From positions 24,763,001-24,827,000 of the forward strand of contig CM069877.1 of NCBI GenBank assembly GCA_036172665.1: DNA of 64,000 bases, given 5' to 3'. The DNA comes from Prosopocoilus inquinatus. Lineage: Eukaryota > Arthropoda > Insecta > Coleoptera > Lucanidae. Positions 51,190 through 62,722 of this stretch are shown in pieces. The position numbers and the translations under genes are program-made. Below the pieces are notes generated by a model. That model was not told the origin of the DNA and made no database searches. It worked only from the letters and a program-made list of their open reading frames with translations. How positions within the stretch are numbered: position 1 is the stretch's first letter; every line of letters starts with the position of its first letter.

Positions 51190-52603
51190 AAGATGGCGCC
51201 ACTACAGCTGCACTTGGTAATATTACGGTAACATTAAAAATAAATTAACAACACTAATTTGCCACCGAATATAGGCAGATTTTCATGTTATATTATTTTG
51301 TCCCTTTGTCAATCATTTTGTTAATGATTTATTACTAATATTAAAATACAGCAAATCAATTTTTTTCTACAGTGGTATTATGCCAATATTTTGCAATGAA
51401 ATAGTATAGGTCTTCAGTAATTTTCAACGGTATATTTATGAGACCTCGCGTTACTAACTAACTAACTATTTATTTTTTCACATACACTGGCACAAAGAAG
51501 AAATATTTTAACTTCAAATTTCCGTAATGAAATATTGTAATTCAGGATTGTTTTATTGTATTGTAACTTTTTTTTGTTTTTCTGATGTTTTTTACGAAAT
51601 CGTTATTTGTAATAATACAAATCATGTCTGTGGTTAAGATATACTTTTATTTCTGTTTAAGTGTGAGTAATGAGTCTATTCTTTTATTTAAATTTACCGC
51701 AAAATACAGCGTCAAAATAGCGATAATCAATCTTGGGTTGCATTAAGTGAGTGGTCAAATTGCACAAAATCGTCAAGTCAACGGTCCGACTAAACCCTCT
51801 GACCAATCACCAGTTGAGAAAAGTGATTTGGTCTGACCATTTCGACCGTTCACTTACCACAGCCTTGGTTAGTTTGCGCAGATCACAGATCACCCAATAA
51901 AGACAGCAAACTAAAAAAAATGTCACAATCTTTGTGCTGTCATCTGTAGTTGACGCATGACAATACATTTAGAAAAGCTTACGGCGGGAAAATTGAATTT
52001 GTAACTCCTATTACATTTCTTCTTAACTCAATTCAATTTTTAAAAAACAACACATCTGAAATTTATTTTATTAAACAATGTGAGAGAATAATATTCATTA
52101 TACATATATATGATTTCATATTAAACTTTTTCGTCATTACAGCATTCCAGCCACCGGATCGTTTCGCAAAAAATGTGTGTCTACAATAATAATTGATCAA
52201 AATTAGTGAATAGCTTTAATTAAATTGAACAGTGAGTACTTACTTTGGGACATCTTTGACATCATAGTTTGATACACAACAAAATCTCATTTAAAAACAC
52301 AACTAATGCGCATAATTTGTAGCGTAAAAATCACCGAATAGCGAATAGCTCCGAACAGTAGTCATATGTAAATAACCTAGGCAATAAGCAGTACATGTGG
52401 TTACAGATTTCTATTTTAGAGTTAATGTGTAAACGAGGTAGCCTTTCCATGCGTCAACTACAGATGACGCAAATCGTTAAGTTTCTACTCCCTGGCGCAG
52501 GTCATTTTCATTAATCATTATTTTAATATTCTCATGTTGGTATTGCGTGCCTATGTACTCACAGAATAGGAATTCGTGAATGTAATTCTTCTTCATTGTT
52601 AAA
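51190..52603. other. gap before TMEM50, with an inverted pair
   Basis: No gene seen. CATCTGTAGTTGACGCATG (51942-51960) and its inverse CATGCGTCAACTACAGATG (52449-52467) frame about 525 bp, possibly a TIR element. The segment right of it leads to the TMEM50 start and must hold its promoter and 5' UTR. No TATA box is evident. Confidence 0.5.
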
Positions 52604-55600
52604 ATGGCAAACATTTTCGAAAACATTAATATTCCTCCGTGCATATGGTTCGAGGGAGGCGACAAACGGAACGCTATTGCTTCGATATTATCCGGATTTT
52701 TGGTATGTCTTCAACACTTCCACTTTTAGAGAGTGTTCATAAACTGTCCTGTGTGTTTGGGTGATGTAATATTCCTTCTCTTCACATCTTGCTTTACATG
52801 TGATTCAGTATTATGTGCTTCCCAAGAAGACTACGAACTCAGTCTTAATATTGTATTCTCTTTCGTTTCAGTTTTTTGTAGGATGGTGGATTATCATTGA
52901 TGCTGCAAGTGTTAACACAGGGAAAGTAGCTGCAGGTTATCACATGTGCGGAGTATTCGGTACTTTGTCTTTAGTTATGGTCAATTCCGTTTCAAATTCA
53001 CAGGTATTAATTAATTTTTCAGCAGTTTTTCGATTGGAGTTTAACAATAAGCTGCATTCCTACAGTGACAATTATAAGGAAAATTGTTTCTATGGATATA
53101 AAATTAAGTTTAATGTTAAACCTCGACTACTTCAACTAGGGTCCCTAGATTTGATTGACATTTATCTTGTAGTGTTTGTTTATTTCCGTGTTACTGTAGA
53201 AACAAGTTTAAAATTGCATTCAAACTAATAGCATTTTCCACTGGCTGTGCTAGTGCGCACTGAGTGTATTTCCATCATGGTTCAGCTTTATGTAATAAAA
53301 TGAGATGGAAATACACTCAGTGTACACTGGTGCAGCCAGCAGAAAACGCTATTACTTCAAACAACAATCTGTCAAATTCGTGATTTTGTCGAACTCCGTT
53401 TACGAAATATCATAGTTTATTCTTTCTGATCTAGTAATTTAGGAAGAAAGTATTGTGAACAATGCTATTAAATTGGGTCAGCTAACCATAAAATCTGAAA
53501 TTACTAACAAAAATGAAGTTTATTTCCGAACTCGATCAAGTAAGGTAAACGTCAGTCAAATTTGCGGACCCTAGCTACAACATGCACCATTTAGCAAACA
53601 TAGCATGTGTCATTTCTGAAAGAACTGATTCAATTACTTTAATATTTAATCCTTTTTTTTTTTTTTTAGATACGGGGTGATGCATATGAAGGAGGCTGCA
53701 TGGGCTCTAAAGGTGCTAGGATTTGGCTTTTCCTTGGTTTTGTTATGGGCTTTGCATCAGTAATTGCAGCTTGTTGGATTTTATTTGCTAATTTCGTAAA
53801 TCAAGAGAAAGGTAATGACTAGACATTTGAATATTGCTTATCTAAAAGGTACCACTATTTTTTAGTTTTGAGAAAATTTGTGGATATATTAACTTCATTT
53901 GAACACTTCGAAAGAAAAAATATATTTATTTAAAGAACTACGATGGGATTTACGCATATTATTTCTTTTGGCTCTGTTTTTTTGCAAAAAATGGCATTTG
54001 GTTCCTTTCCAATAAATTTAGTTTTGCACATAGATCTTTTTTACACGATGTTTATGATGTTTGAATTTTTTAAACAAAATAACTAGCGTTATGGAAATCT
54101 GTTAACATGCAAAATTTTCTATTAAGAATGGAATTTATTATTTTTTAAGGTAAGAAAAATTTTTCATACATTTTCGGTGTCAATAAAAAAAACAGTTTAT
54201 TTATATTTTTATTTAATAAAGTAACTACTTAAAAAAGTAAACAAAAAGCTAGTAAACTTCAGTATATAGGCTGTCCATTTTTCGAACCCAAGCATAGGGA
54301 TCTCACTTATCTTAAGAGATACGAGGTCGGCTATATTAGGCTAAACTTGCGTATTTTTATGCTAATTAATAATCTGAAAAGCAACTTAAATTATTCCTTT
54401 TTATTTTGAAGATATTGAGAGAAAACTAAAATTTTTCATTTTTGTTTTTATTTTTTAAATCGAAAACCGATAAAGCTAGACATTTATAACTTACACATTA
54501 TTAAGGCACTTTTTTACGTAGAATCTAAATCTGTCATTACATTTACCCGAGCTGTCAAAATTGCAGAGATACGACTGTCAACTTTTTTTTCTTTATTTAG
54601 AAATATGAAAATTCAATATGGCGCCCATAAGAAAAAAAGTTAGATTCTACGTAAAAAGGTGCTTTAATAATGTGTAAGTTATAAATGTCTAGCTTTATCG
54701 GTTTTCGATTTAAAAAATAAAAACGAAAATGAAAAATTTTAGTTTTTGACCAACTTTGACCTAATTTAACCGACCTCGTGTCTCTTAAGATAAGTGAGAT
54801 CCCCATGCTTGGGCTCAAAAAATGGACAGTCTGTATAACTTCAACAGAAGTAATACAACACACTATTAACAAAGTAGCTTATAATTTGTGTCAAACTACT
54901 TGTTAAGCCTTGCAAAAGAGGTCACCACGAGCAGTTTGGCGTTTGGAGATTGTAGTGTAACTAATATTTTATTATACGAGGCGTTTGTACCTTTATCTCA
55001 AAATTCTTTGGCGGTTGGTACCTTTTAGATAAGCGCCAACCATTTGTTAGATAGCTGTTAATCAGGATGTCTTAGGAGTAATACCCCCATGCCTTTGATA
55101 TTCCTTTCAGGGAACCAAAACAAACAAATTGAAGCACTAGAATAGAATGCTAAAATTTCCAATGTGCCTTTCGTGAATCTAAATTAATTTTTATTTTTTA
55201 CAAAGTGAATTACATCATAATATTCTTATTTTTTTATTATAAAATTTAATATCTCAGTAAAAACTATTGGACTCAGGTACAGGGAATCTTCATCAAACTC
55301 ACCGTAAAATAACTTAATAAACTCAAATTCTTTATCAAACATTGTATTTAAAATAAAGTTACACATCTTATAGACAAGCTGGAATACCTGTAATATTTTA
55401 TTAAAAGCAATTTTAAATAATGGGGGCTTGAAATTTCAAAATGTGAACATGATTTCATAAATTTAAAATCTTACTTTTTTTAAGGTAATACGAAAAAGTT
55501 TTTACGGTAATTGAATCTTAGATATTTAATATGTTTGAAACATCTTATTAGAATAAACAAAAAAACATTGGTTTCAGAAACTTAACACCAATGTAGGTCT

Positions 55601-58600
55601 TTAATCAATTAAAATTTCAATTAATTAATTGGTTAAAAAATTTGTTGATTAAATTGCAATTAATTGATTTACTTGTAGGGCACAATTAAATTGCAATTAA
55701 AAGTTTAATTGCAACTAAACATTTAATAGTTAAAAAAATGAATCACAAGGTAGTCAAAAAGACTAGCGAATCACGTTTGCTTGAAGAGTAAGCAACGAAT
55801 ATTAATTACAGTAAAACCTGTGTTAACGGCCACCTGACTAAAGCGGCCACCTGAGGTAACGGCCAGTTTCAAAGTTCCCCGAATCGACTATAAGGAAATT
55901 CCCATACACAAATACCCGTTAAGTACGGCCACCTTTGTAAAACGGCCGCGGCCAAATAACCCAAACTTTTACGGCCTCTTTTCATAGAAATTTACCTGCC
56001 AATGTCGGCCGGACTATTTATAACATGTATATCTTTATTGATGGAAATACAATTCAGTTTAAAGTTGTCTCCGTATTCGAAAGGTTCTTAATTAAGTATG
56101 TCGCAAAAAAGAAAACGTTTTTCGCTAAAATATAAAATAAATATAATCGCGGAAAGTGAAAAGTATGCGTTAAGTTCGCGAAAGTTGGCCGAAAAATATG
56201 GGGTTGGAAAAACACAAATTAACGATATTATGAAAAATAAAGGTGAATTAAAAAAGATGGTCGAGGAAAGTGTTAACATGGAGCTAAAACGAAAATTTCC
56301 GAAGTCGGAAGGATTGGCAGTGGATCAAGTCGTCTACAATTGGTTTTGCAAAGCCAGAAATAAAGCAATTCCAATATCTGGGCCGCTACTTAAACAAAAA
56401 GCACTGGAGACAGCAAGCAGTTTAAAGATGGAAAATTTTGCAGCGTCTAATGGATGGTTGGAAAGTTTCTGTCGGCGACACAGTATAACTTTTAAATCAA
56501 TTTGTGGTGATTCCGCAGAGGTAAATTTGGACGATATAAAAGCCTGGAAAACCAAGTTACCGTTGATTTTAATAAATTATTCTCCTCGAGATGTGTTTAA
56601 TGCCGACGAAACAGGTCTTTATTACCGCGCTATGCCAAATAAGACATTTGCATTAAAAAGTGAGAATTGTGCAGGGAAGAAGGCAGCAAAACAACGTTTG
56701 ACTGTTTTACTATGTGCAAATATGGAAGGTGAGAAGGAAGATCCATTAATAATTGGAAAAAGTAAAAATCCTCGCTGTTTTAAGGGTAGTCATGTGGACA
56801 AATTACCCTTAGAATGGGTTTCTAACAAAAAGGCATGGATGACAACGGAAATTATGACAAGATGGCTGCATAAATTTGACAATAAAATGAAAAAACAAAA
56901 TAGAAAAGTGCTTCTTTTCTTGGATAATGCCACTTCACATTCTAAAGTTCCATTAGAAAATGTTAAACTAATCTTCCTGCCACCAAACACCACTTCGTAT
57001 TGTCAGCCCTTGGATCAAGGAATAATTCAGAATTTCAAATTGATTTACCGAAATTTTTTGATTAAAAAGCTTCTAACGTTTATTGACAATGAATGTGATT
57101 TTGAAAGTTTTGAAAAAAACATAAATTTAGCCAATGCACTTGTATGGATTACAGCTGCTTGGAAAAAGGTATCTCCTGCTACAGTTAAAAAATGTTTTTC
57201 CAAGGCCGGATTCTCTGATGTTATGCAGGAAGACACAATGTTTCATGAAGAAGACGAAATACCCCTTGCCCAGCTATATCCTGCAGTTCGTAACGAATTT
57301 TTGATGGATTTAGATGAATATGCTTCTATTGATCGTCATGTGCCTACAGAGAGCCCTAACTTCAGTATTCCAGAAATTGTTGAAGAATTGTGCAATAATG
57401 ATGAAGAACATAACTCTGATAATAGTGACCTGGACGAATGTGAAACTCCAAAATCTAGTTTATCTAGTATGAGTGAAGTGTGTGCAAAATTAAGAGACAT
57501 ACAAAATTATTTATTGTGCAATAACAATGGTGACATTTATATGGATGTTTCTAAAATTTTACTTATATGTGAAGCTGCAGTTTTTAAATCGAAGCTAAAA
57601 AATGTGAAGCAAACAAATATTGAAACATACTTTAAAAAATCCTAATAAATTGTCTAAATCCTAATAAATAAAGAAAGCAAATCCTAAAATTAATTATGTA
57701 TTTTATTTGTGAGACGAAAAACCTGTCAATTACGGACACCTTTATATAACGGCCAATATATTTTGCTTTTTGGGTGGCCGTTATTGACAGGTTTTACATT
57801 CCTTTTTCCAGAGGGGGTCATACCGCCTGAATCTTATCTCAAAATTACGTCAAAATTAACCCAGTGACTGCTACCACCTGACGTGTCCTTTGTAAACGAC
57901 TCTTTTGCATAGGTGGAATTACATTCCGCTCGGTTTATTTCCTACGCCACAGCAAGAGAAAAAAATGTTAGCACAATGGTTAGTCTCGGGCACGGCAAGT
58001 CCCTGATAAAAAGAATTTAGACATTCACAATTTAGATGAGCCATTAAAAAGGAATACGCCAGACTTATTTAATAATTAAATAAATATACATTAGGAGTAA
58101 AATTCCAGCTGTTTACATATGTATTTATAAAATAAATCATAATTTTTGCTTTAAATATGTGTCCAATTCGAAACATCGATCCGATATTTACTTTCGTATC
58201 GGTAACCGATACTCAACTACAAAAATCGTATAGAAAATCGATACGGGAAATTGTATAATTGTGTCTGTAATTACAGACAATAATTTATGTAATGGATGGG
58301 ACGGTCCAGAATTGTCTTGTCCGTGAAGCAAATTATTGCTTTTCATTAAGAAAGAATAACTAAACACAATAATTTGCGTAACAGACTGGGCAATTCCGGA
58401 ATGTCCCGTTCGTTATGTAAATTATTTTCTTTAATTATTATTAGAGGTGGGCCATACGAGAAATTGTGCATCGAATTTCGATAAGTATCAAGTATCGGTT
58501 ACCGATACGTATTGAAATATCGGATTAATAAGTTTCGAAATATTGGACACAGGTTTAAATCAAGAATGTTTATTTTATAAAGTGTACTTTAAATTTGTTA

Positions 58601-58949
58601 ATAGGTAAAAGTGTCTTCAGTTTACATAGTATTTTCACGTTGATGAAAATGTCCGTTCCGTGGAATCGTAGAATGACCGTTAATTGCGAGTTTGTACAAT
58701 TACAATTAATTGTTAATTGCGAGTCTCTACGATTACAATTAATTAATTGTTAATTGCAAATTTCTACAATTAATTGTCAATTGTTAATTGCCAATGTAAT
58801 TTAATTATGCCCAACAGTGCTTAATAAGTGTTGTTTTAGGGAAAGATGATTCTCAATGGCCCGGTATTGCTTTATTTCTGCAAAACGCTTTGATATTTGT
58901 TGCTTCTCTAATTTATAAATTTGGAAGATCCGAAGACCTATGGGGATGA
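52604..58949 (+). CDS. TMEM50: TMEM50A/B family membrane protein, 4 exons
   Basis: Exons are 52604-52702, 52872-53003, 53670-53811 and 58840-58949, all with GT-AG borders and matching phases (0, 0, 1). They encode 160 residues (the family is about 157). Family signatures: RNAIASILSGFL, FVGWWIIIDAAS, GYHMCGVFGTLSLVMVNSVS, the RGDAYEGGCMGSKGARIWLF loop and the end LIYKFGRSEDLWG. Four transmembrane segments are expected, in endomembranes or plasma membrane. The exact role of the family is poorly known. Intron 3 is 5 kb and filled with transposons. AATAAA sites follow near 59085. The gene is convergent with the unknown gene at 59237-60017. Confidence 0.93.
53226..53354. mobile_element. MITE in TMEM50 intron 2
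   Basis: 129 bp with inverted ends TAATAGCATTTTCCACTGGC and GCTGGCAGCAGAAAACGCTATTA-type inverse, plus an inner CACTGAGTGTATTTCCATC pair, so nearly the whole element is a hairpin. TA at each end could be the duplication. A related copy lies at 1808-1936. Confidence 0.75.
54267..54835. mobile_element. fold-back element in TMEM50 intron 3
   Basis: Arms of roughly 240-290 bp are inverse complements. The left starts GGCTGTCCATTTTTCGAACC and the right ends with the inverse of GACTGTCCATTTTTTGAGCC. Arms share GATCTCACTTATCTTAAGAG and TCGAAAACCGATAAAGCTAG. TATA flanks both ends, consistent with a TA target. There is no coding frame. As RNA in the intron it could form a very long hairpin. Confidence 0.85.
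55809..57796 (+). mobile_element. Tigger/pogo DNA transposon in TMEM50 intron 3
   Basis: The ends are CAGTAAAACCTGTGTTAACGG and, inverted, TAAAACCTGTCAATAACGG, with GGCCACC repeated in each terminal region. TA precedes the left end, and the right end lacks the outer three bases. It carries a complete transposase frame, in the same orientation as the host gene. Confidence 0.9.
56098..57645 (+). CDS. Tigger/pogo transposase, 515 aa, intact
   Basis: An N-terminal CENPB-type HTH (RKRFSLKYKINIIAESEKYA ... KLAEKYGVGKTQINDIM), then the second CENPB DNA-binding HTH (WFCKARNKAIPISGPLLKQK ... NGWLESFCRRHSI). The DDE core follows: FNADETGLYYR (Asp), KVLLFLDNATSH (Asp) and TSYCQPLDQGIIQNFK (Asp). The C-terminus is acidic. 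Length and motifs are those of TIGD/pogo proteins, with no stop or frameshift. It would cut and paste the element at TA. The intact frame suggests recent arrival or domestication. The TIRs favour a recent transposon. Confidence 0.95.
   Translation: MSQKRKRFSLKYKINIIAESEKYALSSRKLAEKYGVGKTQINDIMKNKGELKKMVEESVNMELKRKFPKSEGLAVDQVVYNWFCKARNKAIPISGPLLKQKALETASSLKMENFAASNGWLESFCRRHSITFKSICGDSAEVNLDDIKAWKTKLPLILINYSPRDVFNADETGLYYRAMPNKTFALKSENCAGKKAAKQRLTVLLCANMEGEKEDPLIIGKSKNPRCFKGSHVDKLPLEWVSNKKAWMTTEIMTRWLHKFDNKMKKQNRKVLLFLDNATSHSKVPLENVKLIFLPPNTTSYCQPLDQGIIQNFKLIYRNFLIKKLLTFIDNECDFESFEKNINLANALVWITAAWKKVSPATVKKCFSKAGFSDVMQEDTMFHEEDEIPLAQLYPAVRNEFLMDLDEYASIDRHVPTESPNFSIPEIVEELCNNDEEHNSDNSDLDECETPKSSLSSMSEVCAKLRDIQNYLLCNNNGDIYMDVSKILLICEAAVFKSKLKNVKQTNIETYFKKS
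58159..58551. mobile_element. MITE with CGATAC-rich inverted ends, TMEM50 intron 3
   Basis: The left TGTCCAATTCGAAACATCGA pairs with the inverse of the right TTTCGAAATATTGGACA. Inside, TATCGGTAACCGATAC and TATCGGTTACCGATAC mirror each other. The centre has CAATAATTT...GTAACAGACTGGG repeats. Flanks share TTTAAAT, a possible target duplication. Confidence 0.7.
58680..58816. repeat. TTAATTGC-rich repeat block
   Basis: TTAATTGCGAGT/TTAATTGTTAATTGC words repeat irregularly and end in AATTTAATTATGCCCAAC. The inverse of this end resembles TAGGGCACAATTAAATTGC at 55675-55695. The two blocks may be ends of one older element into which the Tigger and a MITE jumped. Confidence 0.45.
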
Positions 58950-59236
58950 ACAATGAACTGCATTTTTACGCCTTAATAACCAAGCATAATCTTCTGTGAA
59001 TGTATATTATTTATTAAGAGTATTCTTAAGTGCATAGTTTTTAAGTTGATTTTGTAAGATAGATGTGAATATTATTTAAAAAAAATAATAAATACATAAA
59101 TATTACATTACATTATTTTCCTTTGTATGTCTATTAATATCTGCGCTTTCGTTATTCAGCATCAAGAAATGTATATTTCTTTATAAATATTTGATTTTAC
59201 ACCTATTAATTCATAAAAAAATATAAAATTATTTTA

Positions 59237-60017
59237 TTAGTCACTATCAGTAGATATGCAAATAACTCTTCGTCGTTTGGTGTTGATTTCTTTCTTAGGA
59301 ATTTTCTTTCTCCTTTTCCGTCGTTGCTTCAGCAACATTTCGGCTATTTCCAGTTGACCCATTACTGCATTACGTAGAGAAAGTTCTGCATCCTCTTCTG
59401 TGTTCACACAAAATGAGTCCTAAAACGATTATAATTGAATTACTTTATTAAAACAAAATACTAATAATTGATTTACTAATGTCGCTGTTCCTTTGAACAG
59501 CAATTTAAACTCTAGTTTTCCATTTGGAGCTGATAACCTTTCAAGGATTTGTGAAAGTTTTAAGCAAACAGGATTTATTTTTTTACTAGAAAGTGGAACC
59601 AAAAGTGGTATTATTTGCTGATTGATGCCTAAAAGTTCTGCATTAAAAGTATTTTCGTAGATATTTCGTTGTATGTATACTGCTCCTCCATCTTTGTCCA
59701 ACAGTAGATTTGGAGTGCATTTGACATTCTAAAAAATCTTTTTTAAAATAGGCATTATTATGAAGCATGACGTAGGAATATAAAAAAAAATGAAGCCACA
59801 TTCTAATACATATGTTTGTGTTTAGGAAAAACCAAGAAGCAAAAGCCCTTTCTTTTCACAGTGATTCACTTCACCTTTACAGTATCATGATCTTACTTAC
59901 ATTAAGATATGAGTTTTCTGTATCGTCTACTTCTTGAGAAAATATATTGACATTATTTGGTAACTGACGAGGTATTTTAAACACGCCTCTCACAGAAGGA
60001 GTTCTGAAACCCCGCAT
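59237..60017 (-). CDS. unknown conserved-looking gene, 3 exons, 183 aa
   Basis: The exon model reads 60017-59901 (39 codons, MRGFRTPSVRGVFKIPRQLP), 59728-59477 (84 codons) and 59419-59237 (60 codons plus stop). All borders are GT-AG and in phase 0 (GTAAGT, TTTTTTAG, GTAAAT, CGTTTTAG). The middle is helical (IIPLLVPLSSKKINPVCLKL). The last exon has an acidic/hydrophobic helix, then a basic tail (KQRRKRRKKIPKKE) that may be a nuclear signal. AATAAA follows the stop. I do not recognise the family. The clean splice phases argue for a real host gene. Confidence 0.7.
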
Positions 60018-60768
60018 TAAATTAAATTAATACAGAATCTAATAACAAATTGATTGTATCAGCTATTAACTTTTCTTTACAATAATAATTAAGGAAACAA
60101 TCAAAATCAACTAATCTAAGGAATCTAGAAAAAGATACAAATTTGGCTCAATTTCATGCCATGCGCACTTAATGCTACGAATTTTTTCAATGCAGTTAGC
60201 TGTGACAATTAGTTCTCAGTCAGGTCGCCAGTGTCGCCACCGACTTTGCGGGAACTTAAATTCACGTTGCTAGCCTTCAAAATTTATTTGAAGTTATTTA
60301 TTTTTGACATTGGCGATTTAAGACGCAAATTATTATTTCTAATTTGTCGATTAATTTATTATTAAATTGAGTAAATTGACAATGATGAAGTATTGCTTGC
60401 TAGGTTTTGCAGTATCTTATCCAGACAGAAGTAAATGCATATCGTTGTGCTCAAGACAAACCGACTGTTACCGTTTAATTTCTGACCCCGAAACACCCTG
60501 GATATTGTTTCCCGTGGAATATTTTCGCAGACCCGCCCCAGCCACCTCTTTGCGTTTCGCCGATTTGCTTTCAAAGTGATTCCCCAGTGTTGTTTTTCTG
60601 TGAAAATTAGGATAAGGGAAAACTGGGATTTGAAAGTTAATATTCGATGGAATTGATTCTCTATTTAGCATTTTTAGAATTACGCAATCTTGCAAAACAT
60701 TTCGACATCAGCGTGTGCGTTCTCATGGAGGTCGTACAGAAATTGACCCACGGTATTTAAGCCCATTG

Positions 60769-61166
60769 GCAGGAGAGAGAGCCAATTCCCATGTAAATTT
60801 TTTGTCCACGTAATATGACCTAGTAGTACTTAAGTCCAGTTTTACAATTGCAGCTCAACTTTGAGCTGAGGCTTAAACCCTTAGCAACGATTATTTCAAC
60901 AATTGTTGTGAAGGGTTTAAGCTTCGGCTCAAAGTTAAACCGTAATTGTAAAACTGGGCCTTAGTAACGTATTTATCTGTTGGCGATGGCGCCACTATTC
61001 TACACGCGTTTTTTTACGCGCCTTTTTAATTTAAATAATTGTTTAGGTTTTCTTCTCCATACATTTAGGTTATACATTATATTATTATATAATTATTATA
61101 TTATACATTACAAGTCTTTACAAAACATAACATATTACCTAAATAAATGTATGGAGAAGAAAACCT
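60769..61166 (+). repeat. dispersed repeat, copy 2, carrying a MITE
   Basis: Matches 755-1047 on both sides of the inserted MITE: CAGGAGAGAGAGCCAATTCC to GTAGTACTTA, then TTAGTAACGTATTTATCTG to AAGAAAACCTAAAG. Its far part has an inverted pair around TTACAAGTCTTTACA. Confidence 0.75.
60833..60960. mobile_element. PIF/Harbinger-like MITE, copy c
   Basis: 128 bp, ends AGTCCAGTTTTACAATTGC and CAATTGTAAAACTGGGCC-type inverse, TTA on both sides (60830-60832 and 60961-60963). The empty site GTACTTAGTAACG is preserved near 820. Very similar to copy a at 4113-4234. Confidence 0.88.
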
Positions 61167-62059
61167 AAAGAAACGGAAAAAAAGTAATAACACATTATTT
61201 GTACATTGTCATTCATGAAGTTCATAATTTATGGAAATGCTTTCAAAATTGCAATTCAATACATTTATTCTTTATCCGTACACATTATTTTTAACTTTAA
61301 GTGCGAATATCTTCAAAATTACTGCAAATTAAACTTTTTTTTTAACAATTTTTATTCAGAATACTGTACTTTGACCACCTTTAAATTTTATAAATCAGCT
61401 AATCACTCACACGTAATAATACTTGTTACACATTAATAAAATTATTTAAAGTGATTGTTTCATAGTTGTAGCTCCTACCTTCTGCACTTTCATTTCTATT
61501 AAAATGATGAATTGTCTTAGTAGGTAATACGATGTAGGATACAGGTTAAGTCTCCATATTAATTTAATCTTCCTGCATTCATGTCCTGGATACACATATC
61601 TGTAACAATTTTTATTTTACTGGCATTGTTAACTTGGTACAATAAAAACCTTATTATGGATTGTTATGATGCTAACGGTAATGCTAACCTTTCATTAGAG
61701 TGACGCGTACACATCTTCTTGCATCGAAATTGTCACAGGGCTTCATTACCTAAATTAGCAGCCCCAATTCCAAATTGAAGTAAATTTGGTCTGATTGGAA
61801 CATGAATTGCATCCAATAACTGCACATGTAAATCTTTTGCAGATCTTGCGAGGTCCATTTTTCTCAAACTCTGTTCATATTAGAGACTATTCTCTGGTCA
61901 TACAAAAATAATTTAATCATCAACAATGTTTATTTAACAGACAATTTGATTTAACCCGTTATATTTGTGCCAGTTCTTTATTTTACTTAAACGATCACAA
62001 TCACCGCCATCACTAAAGCAATTGACATTGACATGTGACATTTCATTCGCGCCAAATTT

Positions 62060-62156
62060 ATAATTACTCCTAGCGCCATCTCTGCGGATAAATACGTTAC
62101 TAAAACAGCATGGACAAAAATGTTCAATTGCCAATAAACCTCTCTCCTGCCCATTG
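62060..62156 (-). repeat. dispersed repeat, copy 3 (inverted, partial)
   Basis: On the minus strand it reads GGGCAGGAGAGAGGTTTATTGG ... TTTTTGTCCA ... TTAGTAACGTATTTATC ... GAGATGGCGC, a diverged partial copy of the repeats at 755 and 60769. Confidence 0.6.
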
Positions 62157-62722
62157 GTAGTTGTAGACGTAAGATTCTGTAGCGGTTGGTGTTTGCATTT
62201 CACCTATTCTTTTCTCTTACCTCGGCTCTTTTTCATCCGCCAGTTCGGAGCGATTTCAGAACTCACCACGTGGTGGTATCCATAGATTATCTTAAATGGA
62301 GTAATAAAAATCCTCATTTCAGTTTAGCGTCCGAGCACTAAAGGGCTACTAGCAACCCGCGAAAAATTAATTTGAACCGTTTTTGAATTTAAATTGTTCG
62401 ACTGATGTTCGGTTCGATGATCGAGTTAGGACGTGGAACGCGGATGATGATGACTCATTCTTTGTTTATAGAGTTGTAAGTGGTGGTTGTACGTGTTCGT
62501 CTTACTGAATTTAGTTACGATATTATTAGTAATTCTTTAGTGTAGATATTATTTTTTAGTGTGTATATAGTAGTGTATTTTTGTTTAAAAATGTTATTAA
62601 AAAACAATTACCGTGAAAATTTGTAGAAAGGGTTAAGTGTGGTTAAGGTAAGTGTTAAATTTTTATTTGAAGTAGAAGTATATACTGTAGTAATTATAAT
62701 TTCAGTATCTAAACTTCTCATT

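Larger units (their letters stand above)
60018..62722. other. gap with dispersed repeats and promoter regions
   Basis: It should contain the promoter of the unknown minus-strand gene (about 60.05-60.3 kb) and that of the THAP gene (about 62.3-62.6 kb). Neither shows a clear TATA box. No credible coding gene. It holds two copies of the dispersed repeat and one MITE. A 5' UTR intron of the THAP gene (GTAAGT at 62648, acceptor TATAATTTCAG ending 62705) lies at the right edge. Confidence 0.5.

Noticed and set aside
52800..53228. 142-aa frame as a separate gene
   Set aside because: It is TMEM50 exon 2 read through into both introns.
56098..57645. Domesticated pogo-type host gene
   Set aside because: Matching terminal inverted repeats and terminal position signals remain around it, so it is best called a transposon. 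Domestication is not excluded.
60362..60579. Overlapping 70-aa frames on both strands
   Set aside because: No family signature, no splice context, and mirrored lengths typical of chance frames.
61934..62203. Minus-strand 89-aa frame
   Set aside because: It largely coincides with an inverted copy of the dispersed repeat.
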